Part shown: piece by piece, positions 14,905-23,968 of the stretch | Layout of the letters: the number at the start of each line of letters is the position of its first letter | How positions within the stretch are numbered: the first letter of the stretch is position 1 | NCBI RefSeq assembly: GCF_005405465.1 | Contig: NZ_BJEC01000002.1 | Span: forward strand, 1 to 64,000 | Origin: Weissella thailandensis | GTDB taxonomy: Bacteria > Bacillota > Bacilli > Lactobacillales > Lactobacillaceae | Direction of reading: 5' to 3' | Length of the DNA stretch: 64,000 nt | Notes under the pieces: model-generated | The model's database searches: none | Seen by the model: the letters and a program-made list of their open reading frames with translations, nothing else | What the model was told of the DNA's origin: nothing | Made by a program: the position numbers and the translations under genes

Positions 14905-15255
14905 CTAATTTATCTGATTGTTAATTAAATCTACAAAGCTTTCAGGTTGATCTACCCCTAAAACTAGCCGCGTAAATTTTTCTTTTTCTAGGTTAATAAC
15001 AACCGGTTTATTACCCTTTTTGATATTAAAAAAAGTCTTTTCCTTCTCTTTAGTGAAAGTACCTGCCCAATAGCCAGATATTGACGTACCAGGTCCTCTA
15101 AATCCCTTATACTGATTTAAAATTTCGTTGTCGATAATAGCGCTTTTTACATGTTTTAATGGCACTGTCATACTACCTTGGAATGAAGCTAATTTGTTTA
15201 TTCCTTGCGGTGTGACAACTAATTGATCACCATTAATCTCTACTTTATTCTGCAC
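14905..15255 (-). CDS. Small protein resembling bacterial PH-domain proteins
   Basis: The 116-residue protein is beta-rich with a C-terminal helix (VDQPESFVDLINNQIN). The pattern of several strands followed by one helix containing ...VDNPEEFV.LI.. recalls bacterial pleckstrin-homology-like proteins. Only fold-level resemblance is claimed. The probable start is GTG at 15255, preceded by AAGG at 5 nt. It has no membrane segment and stands alone between non-coding stretches. Confidence 0.5.
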   Translation of the reverse strand: MQNKVEINGDQLVVTPQGINKLASFQGSMTVPLKHVKSAIIDNEILNQYKGFRGPGTSISGYWAGTFTKEKEKTFFNIKKGNKPVVINLEKEKFTRLVLGVDQPESFVDLINNQIN

Positions 15256-15497
15256 AAAAGCCTTCCCTTCTTAACTATGTTTTAGTAACTCTTCCCAACT
15301 TAATTGTTTCACTGTACTTCCCAAAGTTTGTATATAAATAAATCATATCATAAAGGGGTATTAATAGACTAATCGTATCTTATGAAAATGTCTAGCTTCC
15401 TTTGCAGCTCAGATACCATGAATTATCGGCTGCACAACTGTTATCACTGGTTTCATGTCTCTTTAGGTATCTTTAGATAAAAAAGCATAACTAACTA

Positions 15498-15527
15498 AAA
15501 AAGCCATCTGTCTGACAGGTGGCTTTT
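15498..15527. terminator. Intrinsic terminator
   Basis: AAAAGCCATCTGTC and GACAGGTGGCTTTT form a strong hairpin with T-rich flanks. It lies downstream of the 46-aa DUF1737-like gene on the minus strand. The rest of 15256-15571 shows no gene. Confidence 0.75.
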
Positions 15528-15571
15528 GGCTAGTACATTTTTCAAATCATTATTTCATATTCAATCTATAT

Positions 15572-15712
15572 TTATTCTTTTACCATCGCTTGATAATTGT
15601 TACCAGATGAGCGACAAAAACCGCCTTGAACTCTCCAACCATCTTTAAGAAGTGCATTAACTTTTTCTTCAAGATCTTCAATCTTCGCACTTGAAACAAC
15701 TTGATATAACAT
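15572..15712 (-). CDS. DUF1737-like small protein (46 aa)
   Basis: The ATG at 15712 has GAGGAGG in front and opens a 46-codon frame: MLYQVVSSAKIEDLEEKVNA, then LLKDGWRVQGGFCRSSGNNY and QAMVKE. The pattern of a strand, a helix ending in ...LL.DGW..QGG, and a final YQAMV.. matches the DUF1737 family of small cytoplasmic proteins of unknown function. A longer frame in another phase (15580-15771) overlaps it but has no ribosome binding site and low-quality sequence, so this short frame is taken as the gene. Confidence 0.7.
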   Translation of the reverse strand: MLYQVVSSAKIEDLEEKVNALLKDGWRVQGGFCRSSGNNYQAMVKE

Positions 15713-15788
15713 CTATTAACCTCCTCTGACAAATCATTGATTACCCAGAATAATAGCATACAAAGCATCATTTTTTGACTAATAAGGT

Positions 15789-16349
15789 TTAATAATAGTT
15801 GATCATTGTCATGACTAACATATCTTCCCCTGTACTGTCATACAGATGCTCTGTGGTGGCATCGAAGGATATTGCCTCATTTCGTTTAACAACGAAAGTC
15901 TCCCCATCAACTATTAACGTTAACTCACCCTGAACAACTAATATGTACTCTTCCGCTTTTGAGCCTACTCTCGTCGTAGAATGACCGACAGAGTCATGCT
16001 TTTTTCCGGCATCTAATTCAACTCGAAATAATTCAAAATCCCTACGTATATTAGTCTGAAAATAACCAAAAATACGATACGAACCATCATCAGAAGATTG
16101 GAAAAGCGTGTGATCTTCTGTGATGACTTTTGCGAAATCACTATTATCACTCATCAGTTCCGTATAAGGAACATTAAGTCCTGAACTAATTTTCCAAATC
16201 GTATTAATCGTAGGATTAGTTGTTTGATTTTCTATCTGAGAAAGTATGCCCTTGCTAACACCTGAAAGTACCGCTAATTTACTAACGCTTAAATTCTTTT
16301 CTTGTCTAATTCGTATTAAATTGTTAGCAATCACTTCATTAATATCCAT
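15789..16349 (-). CDS. XRE-cupin transcriptional regulator, divergent from azlCD
   Basis: The 186-residue protein combines an N-terminal helix-turn-helix (IRQEKNLSVSKLAVLSGVSKGILSQIE, about 14-40) with a C-terminal cupin barrel (about 110-186; VQGELTLIVDGETFVVKRNEAISF). Proteins of this type sense small molecules through the cupin. It is transcribed away from azlCD, with 109 bp between the two starts, which is the usual arrangement for a regulator of a branched-chain amino-acid exporter. GGAGG precedes the start. The ligand is unknown. Confidence 0.85.
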   Translation of the reverse strand: MDINEVIANNLIRIRQEKNLSVSKLAVLSGVSKGILSQIENQTTNPTINTIWKISSGLNVPYTELMSDNSDFAKVITEDHTLFQSSDDGSYRIFGYFQTNIRRDFELFRVELDAGKKHDSVGHSTTRVGSKAEEYILVVQGELTLIVDGETFVVKRNEAISFDATTEHLYDSTGEDMLVMTMINYY

Positions 16350-16458
16350 ACAAAAAACCTCCGTGTTATTTAGGTCAATTTGGATTTACATTGCGTTTTT
16401 TATATTATACAATACGAATAATTAAAAGAACAAATTAAATATAAGGTGGGATTTTACT

Positions 16459-17166
16459 GTGACTAATTCGTTAACACCCAAAGCCGCTTTAAAAGAAGCA
16501 TTACCTACTATTTTTGGCTATATTGGTATTAGTGCTGCTTTTGGTATTATTGGCCAATCATCCGGTTTGAGTGTCTATATTATTTTATTTATCTCAATTA
16601 TTGTTTACGCGGGGGCTGCCCAATTTGTCGTGGTCACCATGTTATTGACACATAGCCCCATTCTATCAATTATTTTGTCTGTATTTTTAGTAAATTCACG
16701 TTTGATTTTAATGAGTGCCACCCTTGCACCCTACTTTAAAAAAGAGTCATTGATTAAAAACATTCTAATTGGTACTTTTCTAACCGATGAAAGCTTTGCA
16801 CTGGGGATGAACAAATTAAACTACACTGACAGCCACCTGAACTTTCGCTGGTTTCACACAGTAAATATTGTTGCCTATGTCACTTGGATAATAGGTACAC
16901 TGCTCGGAGCGACATTGAGTAGCCTCATTACGAATCCTGAAAAATTAGGTTTTAACTTTGCCATCACAGCAATGTTCATTGGTTTATTGTATTTACAAAT
17001 AATCTCAGATCGATCAATAAAAATAAATGTCCAATTAATCGTGATTCTCTTTACACTTGTAGTCGTTTATCTTGGTCTAATTTTTATTCCTGCAAATTTG
17101 GTTATTCTGTTATCAACAATTCTAGCTTGTTATTTGGGGACGGTGATTAAAAATGCCTTCAACTAA
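16459..17166 (+). CDS. azlC: AzlC-type branched-chain amino acid exporter, large subunit
   Basis: This 235-residue integral membrane protein shows the AzlC family start (LTPKAALKEALPTIFGYIGISAAFGIIG) and the conserved block YAGAAQFVVVTMLL, followed by about six more hydrophobic segments. AzlC works with the small AzlD subunit to export branched-chain amino acids or analogues. Translation starts at a GTG (16459), with GGTGGG 8 nt upstream. It overlaps azlD by 14 nt, so the subunits are coupled, and probably is controlled by the divergent cupin regulator. Confidence 0.88.
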   Translation: MTNSLTPKAALKEALPTIFGYIGISAAFGIIGQSSGLSVYIILFISIIVYAGAAQFVVVTMLLTHSPILSIILSVFLVNSRLILMSATLAPYFKKESLIKNILIGTFLTDESFALGMNKLNYTDSHLNFRWFHTVNIVAYVTWIIGTLLGATLSSLITNPEKLGFNFAITAMFIGLLYLQIISDRSIKINVQLIVILFTLVVVYLGLIFIPANLVILLSTILACYLGTVIKNAFN

Positions 17167-17479
17167 TTATATCCTTTATACAATCATTGGCTGTGGTTTG
17201 GCTACTTGGCTATCGCGAATCCTGCCTTTGGTTATTTTAAAAAATATGACACTATCAAAAAAAGTCATCGAATTTTTAAGTTTTGTTCCGATTGCTATTA
17301 TGTCTAGCTTATGGTTCGAAAGTTTATTTATCCAACATATTGGTCATTTACCAAGCATTGACTTCCCTAACTTACTAGCATCAATTCCCACAGTTATTAC
17401 CGCAATCCTCACAAAAAGTCTTTTGTTGATCGTTCTAGTTGGCGTTTTATCATTAAGTTTAATCAACTTTCTAAGTTAG
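17153..17479 (+). CDS. azlD: AzlD-type exporter small subunit
   Basis: The 108-residue hydrophobic protein has three to four membrane helices. It carries the AzlD hallmarks: TWLSRILPLVIL near the N-terminus and a region VIEFLSFVPIAIMSSLWFES. Its frame begins inside the end of azlC, consistent with a paired transporter. The gene is followed after 45 bp by an MFS carrier gene in the same direction, which may be part of the same transcription unit. Confidence 0.88.
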   Translation: MPSTNYILYTIIGCGLATWLSRILPLVILKNMTLSKKVIEFLSFVPIAIMSSLWFESLFIQHIGHLPSIDFPNLLASIPTVITAILTKSLLLIVLVGVLSLSLINFLS

Positions 17480-17524
17480 GATCAATCACTGATTGTGTTA
17501 CTATGATAGCCAAAAACATTAATC

Positions 17525-18694
17525 ATGAAAGGTCGTGTTGTTCACTTGAAAAATAAATACATTTTATTTACCAATATGTTGGTAAATATGGGAATTGGCT
17601 TAATTATGCCCGTCACTACCCTTTATATTCACAATGTGCTCCACATGAGCTTAGTCATTGCCGGTTACACACTTTTACTTTTTTCTGGAGCAATGGCGCT
17701 GGGCAATCTGGTAGGCGGTCGCTTATTTGATAAATGGCACACGAAACCACTCATGTACATTAGCGGGATGATCATTGTCGCTTCACTATCACTCTTGGCT
17801 CTCTATCCTTATTGGCCGTTATATCCAATTTTATTAACGTTATACGGTGCTGGCTTAGGAATTTTAAACGCCTCGGTTAATAGTTATTTAGCTTTTTTAC
17901 AAAAGTATGATGCTAATATCTTCAATAATGGCTACTGGGCTGCAAATATTGGTATGGGTCTGGCCACATTTCTATCGGGTATTCTTTTTAGTATTAATAT
18001 TAAGTTGGTTTTTGGTGGCTCAGCAATTCTATTTTTAGTGGCTTTACTTATTATCAAATTGCAATTTGTTTCGATTGATACTTTACGTAATTCTAAAACA
18101 GACAATATGGTTCACAGTCCACTTAATAAGCATATAATCGGTTACATTGCGTTACTGAGTTTAACGATGATTATTATTTGGGCTTGTTATGAACAATGGA
18201 ATAGTAATGTTTCTGTTCTGATGACCGATAATGGTATTTCAGTCAAAAAATACAGCATCCTATTCACAATCAGTACAATTGAGATTGTTGCTTTACAACC
18301 ATTTATCGTACGTCTGTTCCCAAAGACGTTCAATGCAGATAAATTACGTGTTATTTTAGGTGTTTTAACTTTCGCTCTGTCATATCTGGTAATCATTAAC
18401 ACTGATGACTATTGGCGTTTTGTCACCGGTATTACGCTTGTCTCTATCGGTGAAATTCTTGCTTTGACTGCTATTCCAAGTTTATTAAACCACTACGCGA
18501 CTGATACTAATCGTGGCACAATCCAAGCTATTGGTAGTCTTTCTGGATCAATTGGCCGTGCCCTTGGACCATTAATTGGTGGTTTTATGATTACTAGTTT
18601 TAATTTTAATACGACATTTTTCAGCATTTTTATTCTTCACTTGGTTGTTGTATTATCTTTAGTATTATTACGTGATTTTAAAACAAAGTATTAG
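17525..18694 (+). CDS. MFS transporter
   Basis: The 389-residue protein has twelve predicted membrane segments. The MFS motif between helices 2 and 3 reads GNLVGGRLFDKWHTKPLM (about 64-81), with the typical G-x3-D-x2-G/H-x-K/R pattern. Drug or solute export is probable but the substrate is not evident. The start is uncertain: ATG at 17525 has no ribosome binding site, while a TTG at 17546 has AAAGG 13 nt upstream. It follows azlD closely and ends before a strong terminator. Confidence 0.8.
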   Translation: MKGRVVHLKNKYILFTNMLVNMGIGLIMPVTTLYIHNVLHMSLVIAGYTLLLFSGAMALGNLVGGRLFDKWHTKPLMYISGMIIVASLSLLALYPYWPLYPILLTLYGAGLGILNASVNSYLAFLQKYDANIFNNGYWAANIGMGLATFLSGILFSINIKLVFGGSAILFLVALLIIKLQFVSIDTLRNSKTDNMVHSPLNKHIIGYIALLSLTMIIIWACYEQWNSNVSVLMTDNGISVKKYSILFTISTIEIVALQPFIVRLFPKTFNADKLRVILGVLTFALSYLVIINTDDYWRFVTGITLVSIGEILALTAIPSLLNHYATDTNRGTIQAIGSLSGSIGRALGPLIGGFMITSFNFNTTFFSIFILHLVVVLSLVLLRDFKTKY

Positions 18695-18718
18695 TGAACT
18701 GCTATTTAATATATAACG

Positions 18719-18760
18719 GGATTATCGTTCTACTATTTCGTAGGACGATAATCCTTTTTT
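18719..18760 (+). terminator. Intrinsic terminator of azlCD-MFS unit
   Basis: GGATTATCGT (18719-18728) pairs with ACGATAATCC (18745-18754), followed by TTTTTT. Confidence 0.85.
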
Positions 18761-18762
18761 AT

Positions 18763-18808
18763 TTTCTCCTACCTATAAGCAAAAAATTGGCATTATAGGT
18801 AGGAGAAA
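18763..18808. promoter_or_regulatory. Perfect 16-bp inverted repeat upstream of aldehyde dehydrogenase gene
   Basis: TTTCTCCTACCTATAA (18763-18778) and TTATAGGTAGGAGAAA (18793-18808) are perfect complements around a 14-nt loop. There is no T-run, so it is not a simple terminator. A possible promoter, TTGGCA at 18787-18792 with TTTATC at 18810-18815, overlaps the right arm. It may be an operator or a 5' leader hairpin. Confidence 0.55.
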
Positions 18809-18860
18809 CTTTATCATGAAGTCGTAGTCAAAAGTTCCCCGCTTAGGAGGTAATTTATAA

Positions 18861-20228
18861 ATGAGTTATACCGCAGTAAATCCATACAATGGACAAAAAA
18901 TTCGCGATTTTGACAACATAACCGATCAACAACTATCAATTGTTTTAGACAAAGCCCAAGCTTTTTATGACAAATCACAAAAACAAACCATTCAAGAACG
19001 AACGAAACTCTTAAATAAATTAGCCGATGAATTCGAAAAAAACACCGAAAAATACGCCCGTATACTCTCAACTAATATGGGTAAATTATTAACAGAAGCA
19101 GGTCAAGAGGTCGCAAAGACAAGCTCTTTTGCACGTTATTATGCGAAAAATGGCGTTAAGTTCATGCAACCAAAACCATACAATGACCTAACAAATGGCC
19201 AAGCGCAAGTTGAATTCTCTGGTACTGGCATCGTTTTAGCAGTTGAACCATGGAACTTCCCATATACTCAGGTCATGCGTATGTTCGCTCCTAATTTCAT
19301 TTTAGGAAATCCAGTCATCTTAAAGCACGCTAGCATTGTGCCAGAAACCGCGTTAGCCTTCCAAGAAGCCTGTGAAAATGCTGGCATGCCGGAAGGTGCA
19401 TTCACCAATATATTTGCCGATTATGACCAAATCAACCACATTATTGCGGACCCTCGTGTACAAGGCGTTGCTTTAACTGGCTCCGAAAATGCTGGTCGTA
19501 AAATTGCTTCGGTAGCTGGTCAAAATTTGAAAAAGTCAACGATGGAATTAGGTGGAACTGATGTTTTTGTCGTCTTAGATGATGTCGACGTTCCTGTAGC
19601 AGCTAAGGATGCTGTCAAAGCACGCTTAACCAATGCTGGACAAGTCTGCACGGCTGCTAAACGTTATATTGTATCCGCCAAAATTTATCCGGAATTTCTG
19701 AAAGCATTAAAAGAAGAATTTGCTAAATACCAATTAGGTGATCCATTAGATGAAAAGACGACACTAGCCCCACTTTCATCTAAAAGCGCCCAACAACAGT
19801 TACAAGATCAAGTCGATAAGGTTATTGCTGTCGGTGCTGAAATTTTGTATGGTGACCCAACGCCAGTTCCTGGCGTTGGTGCTGGCTTCTCACCATTAAT
19901 TTTGACTGGTATGAGTGACGATAATCCAATGTACGAAGAAGAACTATTTGGTCCCGTAGCACAGATTTATCAAGCCCAAACAGATGATGAAATCATTAAG
20001 ATTGCAAACAATTCCCGTCACGGTTTAGGTGGCGCCATCTACACAAAGGATATTGCACGTGGTAGGAAAATTGCTTCACAGATTGAAACTGGTCAAGTCA
20101 CGATAAACTCTATTTTAAGTTCTCAAGCTGAAGTCCCATTTGGTGGTGTTAAAGATTCTGGATATGGCCGTGAATTAAGCGACTGGGGTATCTATGAATT
20201 TGCTAATATCAAGCCAGTCATGTACTAA
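18861..20228 (+). CDS. Succinate-semialdehyde dehydrogenase-like aldehyde dehydrogenase
   Basis: This 455-residue enzyme of the aldehyde dehydrogenase superfamily oxidises an aldehyde to an acid with NAD(P). The catalytic residues are C263 in NAGQVCTAAKR and E229 in TMELGGTD, with the WNFPYTQ oxyanion Asn (N132) and a Rossmann segment ALTGSENAGRKIA. Length and sequence style match the bacterial SSADH group of about 455 residues common in lactic acid bacteria. A strong AGGAGG precedes the ATG. No GABA genes are nearby, so the natural aldehyde is not certain. Confidence 0.85.
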   Translation: MSYTAVNPYNGQKIRDFDNITDQQLSIVLDKAQAFYDKSQKQTIQERTKLLNKLADEFEKNTEKYARILSTNMGKLLTEAGQEVAKTSSFARYYAKNGVKFMQPKPYNDLTNGQAQVEFSGTGIVLAVEPWNFPYTQVMRMFAPNFILGNPVILKHASIVPETALAFQEACENAGMPEGAFTNIFADYDQINHIIADPRVQGVALTGSENAGRKIASVAGQNLKKSTMELGGTDVFVVLDDVDVPVAAKDAVKARLTNAGQVCTAAKRYIVSAKIYPEFLKALKEEFAKYQLGDPLDEKTTLAPLSSKSAQQQLQDQVDKVIAVGAEILYGDPTPVPGVGAGFSPLILTGMSDDNPMYEEELFGPVAQIYQAQTDDEIIKIANNSRHGLGGAIYTKDIARGRKIASQIETGQVTINSILSSQAEVPFGGVKDSGYGRELSDWGIYEFANIKPVMY

Positions 20229-20254
20229 TCGAATAATTAAATCTAGATAAACTG

Positions 20255-20304
20255 AACCATTCAGAAAATTGTGGTATTTGACCATATTTTCTAAATGGTT
20301 TTTT
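20255..20304 (+). terminator. Intrinsic terminator of aldehyde dehydrogenase gene
   Basis: AACCATTCAGAAAAT (20255-20269) pairs with ATTTTCTAAATGGTT (20286-20300) apart from one mismatch. A T-run follows. Confidence 0.75.
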
Positions 20305-20464
20305 ATTTACAAAAATAGGCACAAAATTAAAAGAAAATTATAATGATTGATGGTATTCTTATTATTAAATATACTAGCCACTTATTAAAAGCAGAAATAA
20401 ACTTACGGAAAAAATAGCTACCTAGTACTAAACAATTTAAATAATAAAGCATCTAAGGAAAAAT

Positions 20465-20992
20465 ATGGAATTACAATTAAAAGAACTAAAGCAAGATGAA
20501 CTAATAGATTTTTGGAACCTAGCCTTCAGTAATCCTAACGCCGAGTGGACAAAATGGAACGGACCCTACTTTCATGATAAATTGCCTGAAAAGCAAGCAT
20601 TTATTAATTTAAATCAAGATAATAAATACTTACAAAATCCCCTGCGTAAAATAATCTGGGTTGATAATCAAATGATCGGTATGGTATCAGCCTATTATGA
20701 AGATGAACCCCTCAACCAATGGTTGGATGTAGGCATTGTCGTTTATAAACAGGATAAATGGCATCGGGGCATTGGAAAATTGGCTTTAAAACAATGGATA
20801 GATGAATTATTTGAAAACACGTCTCTCCCCCACATCGGTTTAACAACTTGGTCAGGCAACTATCGTATGATTGGTTTAGCAGAAATTTTAGAACTTAAAA
20901 AAGAAGCTGAAATCCGCCAAGTCAGATTTTGGAAAAATCAATACTGGGATTCAGTTAAATATGGTGTCTTACGTTCCGAATGGATAAAATAA
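20465..20992 (+). CDS. GNAT-family N-acetyltransferase
   Basis: The 175-residue protein has the GNAT layout: a strand pair around VDNQMIGMVSAYYED, the next strand WLDVGIVVYKQ, then the acetyl-CoA pyrophosphate loop KWHRGIGKLALKQWI (about 100-115, matching Q/RxxGxG/A). It would transfer an acetyl group to an amine, but the substrate cannot be read from the sequence. AAGGA precedes the ATG. A second GNAT gene follows after 104 bp, possibly in the same unit. Confidence 0.8.
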   Translation: MELQLKELKQDELIDFWNLAFSNPNAEWTKWNGPYFHDKLPEKQAFINLNQDNKYLQNPLRKIIWVDNQMIGMVSAYYEDEPLNQWLDVGIVVYKQDKWHRGIGKLALKQWIDELFENTSLPHIGLTTWSGNYRMIGLAEILELKKEAEIRQVRFWKNQYWDSVKYGVLRSEWIK

Positions 20993-21096
20993 TTTCTAAA
21001 TAGTTCACAGCATTTTAAAGTGATTACGTACAAGAGAATTAGTTACGCAATCTATTTTTATTTTAATCAGGGAAATTATCGCAACGGAGGAAAAAT

Positions 21097-21642
21097 ATGT
21101 TTACATTTAAAATTGATAATGAAGTTAGTCTAGCTTTACCGAGACCAAAAATCGACGCTGAAGCTGTATTCCACTTGATGGATGAAAGTCGTGATGAATT
21201 AAAAACATGGTTACCATGGGTGGACAATACTAAAACTGTTGCAGATGAAGAAAAGTTCTTATCCGATACATTAGCAGAATTTGGGACTGGTGATTCTATG
21301 TCAACAATTATCCTTTACAAGGATCAACCTGCTGGTATGATCAGTTTTAATCGATTTCGGAGCATGGATAAAAGTGCCGAAATCGGCTACTGGTTAGGGA
21401 CGAAATTTGTTGGTAAAGGTATCATGCATCGGGCCGTGTCTGGTATGTGTCACATAGGATTTATTGACTATCGCGTAAACAAAATAGAAATCCACGCAGC
21501 TATTGATAATGAGCGCAGTAATCATGTTGCGCAACAGGCTGGCTTCCATTTGGATGGTTGTATTCGTGCCAATGAACTACTGTCGGATGGTTTCCATGAT
21601 GGCAATATTTGGACTTTACTTAAGAATGAATGGGAAAAATAG
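21097..21642 (+). CDS. RimJ/RimL-type N-acetyltransferase
   Basis: The 181-residue product resembles ribosomal-protein-serine acetyltransferases of the RimL group: LALPRPKIDAEAVFHLMDESRDELKTWLPWVD at the N-terminus, then GMISFNRF, EIGYWLGTKFVGKGIMHRAV (acetyl-CoA loop, about 107-123) and KIEIHAAIDNERSNHVAQQAGF. Members acetylate ribosomal protein N-termini or small amines. GGAGG is 6 nt before the ATG. A strong terminator follows at 21671-21713. Confidence 0.85.
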   Translation: MFTFKIDNEVSLALPRPKIDAEAVFHLMDESRDELKTWLPWVDNTKTVADEEKFLSDTLAEFGTGDSMSTIILYKDQPAGMISFNRFRSMDKSAEIGYWLGTKFVGKGIMHRAVSGMCHIGFIDYRVNKIEIHAAIDNERSNHVAQQAGFHLDGCIRANELLSDGFHDGNIWTLLKNEWEK

Positions 21643-21670
21643 TTACCAAAACTAGTTTATCTACAAAAAC

Positions 21671-21713
21671 GAACGGCATCCCCCGAGTATTTCCAACTCA
21701 GGGGATGCCGTTC
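21671..21713. terminator. Bidirectional terminator between acetyltransferase and alpha-galactosidase genes
   Basis: GAACGGCATCCCC and GGGGATGCCGTTC give a perfect 13-bp stem, extended inwards by GAG/CTC. It can serve the convergent genes on both sides. Confidence 0.85.
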
Positions 21714-21742
21714 TCGTTATTATGAAATATATTTATGTTCTG

Positions 21743-23950
21743 TTAGTCCGTAACCATTTTGAATCGATAGATTTTTGAAGCAAAGTCCTCAAACGATACT
21801 TCTTCGTAGAAACCAGTATTCATTAGTTCATCACCACCAATAATCTGACCAGTCTCAACATTTTGATAATCCTTATTTGGCATCAACCCCGTTAACTTTA
21901 AGACATGATACGCTGGTTGCGCTTCTGACAAAATCTTAAAGGAGAATGCCACAACATCTTGCTGATCCTCACTGACGAACATCCAAGCAGCATAGTTTGT
22001 CTCTTCTGGATTAAGTAATCGACTAAACTTACCATATTGAATAATTGGCCGAATCTCTTTATAAAATGCAATTTGCTCTTTAACCGCTTGCTTTTCATCT
22101 TCAGTCATCTGGGTTAGATCCAATTCATAACCAAACACCCCACTCATTGCAACCGCACCACGAGTTTCTAATGAAGTAAAACGACCAGTTTGTTGATTTG
22201 GCGATACAGAAACGTGTGACGTCATTGATGAAATTGGGTAAGCCAATGATGTACCGTACTGAATTTGCATTCTAGCAACAGCATCCGTATTATCACTTGT
22301 CCATGATTGCGGCATGTAATATAGCATACCGGTATCAAAACGGCCACCACCACCAGAGCAACCTTCCCATAGAATATCTGGATACTCGGTCGTGAGCTCC
22401 TCCAACAGTTCATACAATCCCAGTACATACCGATGCATGACTTCACCCTGTTGATCAGCTGGTAGATCATTCGAATAAATATCAGACAAATTTCGATTCA
22501 TATCCCACTTAATGTAATCAATTGGGCAATTATCTAATACTTGCTTCATTTGTTGATGGATGTTTTCACGGACTTCCTTCCGACCCATATCCAAAACAAA
22601 TTGACTACGTGCTGGACTTGGCTCACGATTAGGGACACGCAACATATATTCTGGATGTTGTCGATATAGATCTGAATCTATGGAAATCATTTCTGGTTCA
22701 AACCAAATACCAAACTTTAATCCTTCCTGATGGATATAATCTGAAAAATGCTGTAAGCCTTTAGGAAACTTTTGTTGGTATACCTGCCAATCACCCAGAG
22801 ATGAATCATCATTATCACGATGACCAAACCAGCCGTCATCTAAGACAAACATTTCTAATCCCATATCTTTGGCTTCATCCACCAGTGGTTGTAACCGTTC
22901 TTCATCAAAATCCATAAACGTGGCTTCCCAATTATTAACAACAATTGGTCGCAAAGCTTTCTGATGCTTTCCTCGAGCCACCCTATTTTGTAGCAAATCA
23001 GCCAAGGCTTGGCTCATACCATTGAGCCCCGTATTAGAGTAAGTCATGATAACTTCTGGTGCTTGGAAACTTTCATTTGGCGCCAATAACCAGTCAAACT
23101 GATCATCATTAATTCCCATATTAATACGATACGTACCAAATGGATCCTTGCTAACTTCTTCTTTATGATTTCCCGAATAGACCAAACTTAACCCAATGGC
23201 GCTACCTTGTTGTTCAGTTGTTTGACGATCCACTAGTGCAATAAAGTTATTCATGTGATGGCTAGTTGTCCCTCGACGACTTTGGAACACTTTCGTCCCA
23301 AAACTAATATCTTGCCGATCAACGTGACGTTCATTCACATGTGAACCAGGTAGAGAAATAACCTGCTTATCACCAGCTGGTAAGTCAATTGCCATTGAAG
23401 CAATTTTTTCTAGACGGACGTCCTCTACACCTTTATTAATTACTTGGACAGAACGCGTAATCACGGGCCGATTACGATAAATCGTATAGCTCAGTGCTAA
23501 CTTTAGCTGACTAACTTTATCAACCAACTCAATCACAAGCGTCTGAGCTTCATCATCAGTTTGCGTATAGGCAGCTGGTAACCCCTCGAGCTTTGGCTTA
23601 CCCATCATAATTGTGTGTTGATCATAAGTGAACATTGCTGAACGGCTACCATCACTCTGACGAACAATCATCGATGGCACACGATAATCACTATCTCCAG
23701 CTGAACTATATTCACGCAGGATGGCATCTAATGAGTATGTCCGATCATCTGAACTGGGTAAATTACCCGAAAAGCCGCGGTCTAACCGTGGATTTTTCAG
23801 CTGACCATGATAGTGATTAATTCGCTGACCATAATAGAGATGTGCTAAAACACCCCCTTCTTCAATTCCTAAAACATAAGAAATATAATCATTGTGTAAG
23901 TGAAACGTTTGTTGTTTATCATCAAATGTTATTAAGTCTGCTTTACTCAT
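21743..23950 (-). CDS. GH36 alpha-galactosidase (1)
   Basis: The 735-residue enzyme hydrolyses terminal alpha-1,6-galactose from raffinose, melibiose or stachyose in the cytoplasm. It has the N-terminal beta-supersandwich, the (beta/alpha)8 barrel from about residue 330, and a C-terminal beta domain. The nucleophile Asp is in YIKWDMNR (near 484), and the acid/base Asp is in SWTSDNTDA (near 554). WFGHRDDD-like WFGHRDNDDSSLGDW and CSGGGGRFD are also family marks. The ATG at 23950 has GGGGGAG 4 nt upstream. It lies 18 bp after the permease gene, forming an operon controlled from the region at 26000. Confidence 0.92.
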   Translation of the reverse strand: MSKADLITFDDKQQTFHLHNDYISYVLGIEEGGVLAHLYYGQRINHYHGQLKNPRLDRGFSGNLPSSDDRTYSLDAILREYSSAGDSDYRVPSMIVRQSDGSRSAMFTYDQHTIMMGKPKLEGLPAAYTQTDDEAQTLVIELVDKVSQLKLALSYTIYRNRPVITRSVQVINKGVEDVRLEKIASMAIDLPAGDKQVISLPGSHVNERHVDRQDISFGTKVFQSRRGTTSHHMNNFIALVDRQTTEQQGSAIGLSLVYSGNHKEEVSKDPFGTYRINMGINDDQFDWLLAPNESFQAPEVIMTYSNTGLNGMSQALADLLQNRVARGKHQKALRPIVVNNWEATFMDFDEERLQPLVDEAKDMGLEMFVLDDGWFGHRDNDDSSLGDWQVYQQKFPKGLQHFSDYIHQEGLKFGIWFEPEMISIDSDLYRQHPEYMLRVPNREPSPARSQFVLDMGRKEVRENIHQQMKQVLDNCPIDYIKWDMNRNLSDIYSNDLPADQQGEVMHRYVLGLYELLEELTTEYPDILWEGCSGGGGRFDTGMLYYMPQSWTSDNTDAVARMQIQYGTSLAYPISSMTSHVSVSPNQQTGRFTSLETRGAVAMSGVFGYELDLTQMTEDEKQAVKEQIAFYKEIRPIIQYGKFSRLLNPEETNYAAWMFVSEDQQDVVAFSFKILSEAQPAYHVLKLTGLMPNKDYQNVETGQIIGGDELMNTGFYEEVSFEDFASKIYRFKMVTD

Positions 23951-23968
23951 CACTCTCCCCCTGAATAA

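Noticed and set aside
15580-15771. 63-aa minus-strand frame
   Set aside because: Overlaps the better-supported 46-codon DUF1737-like gene in another phase.
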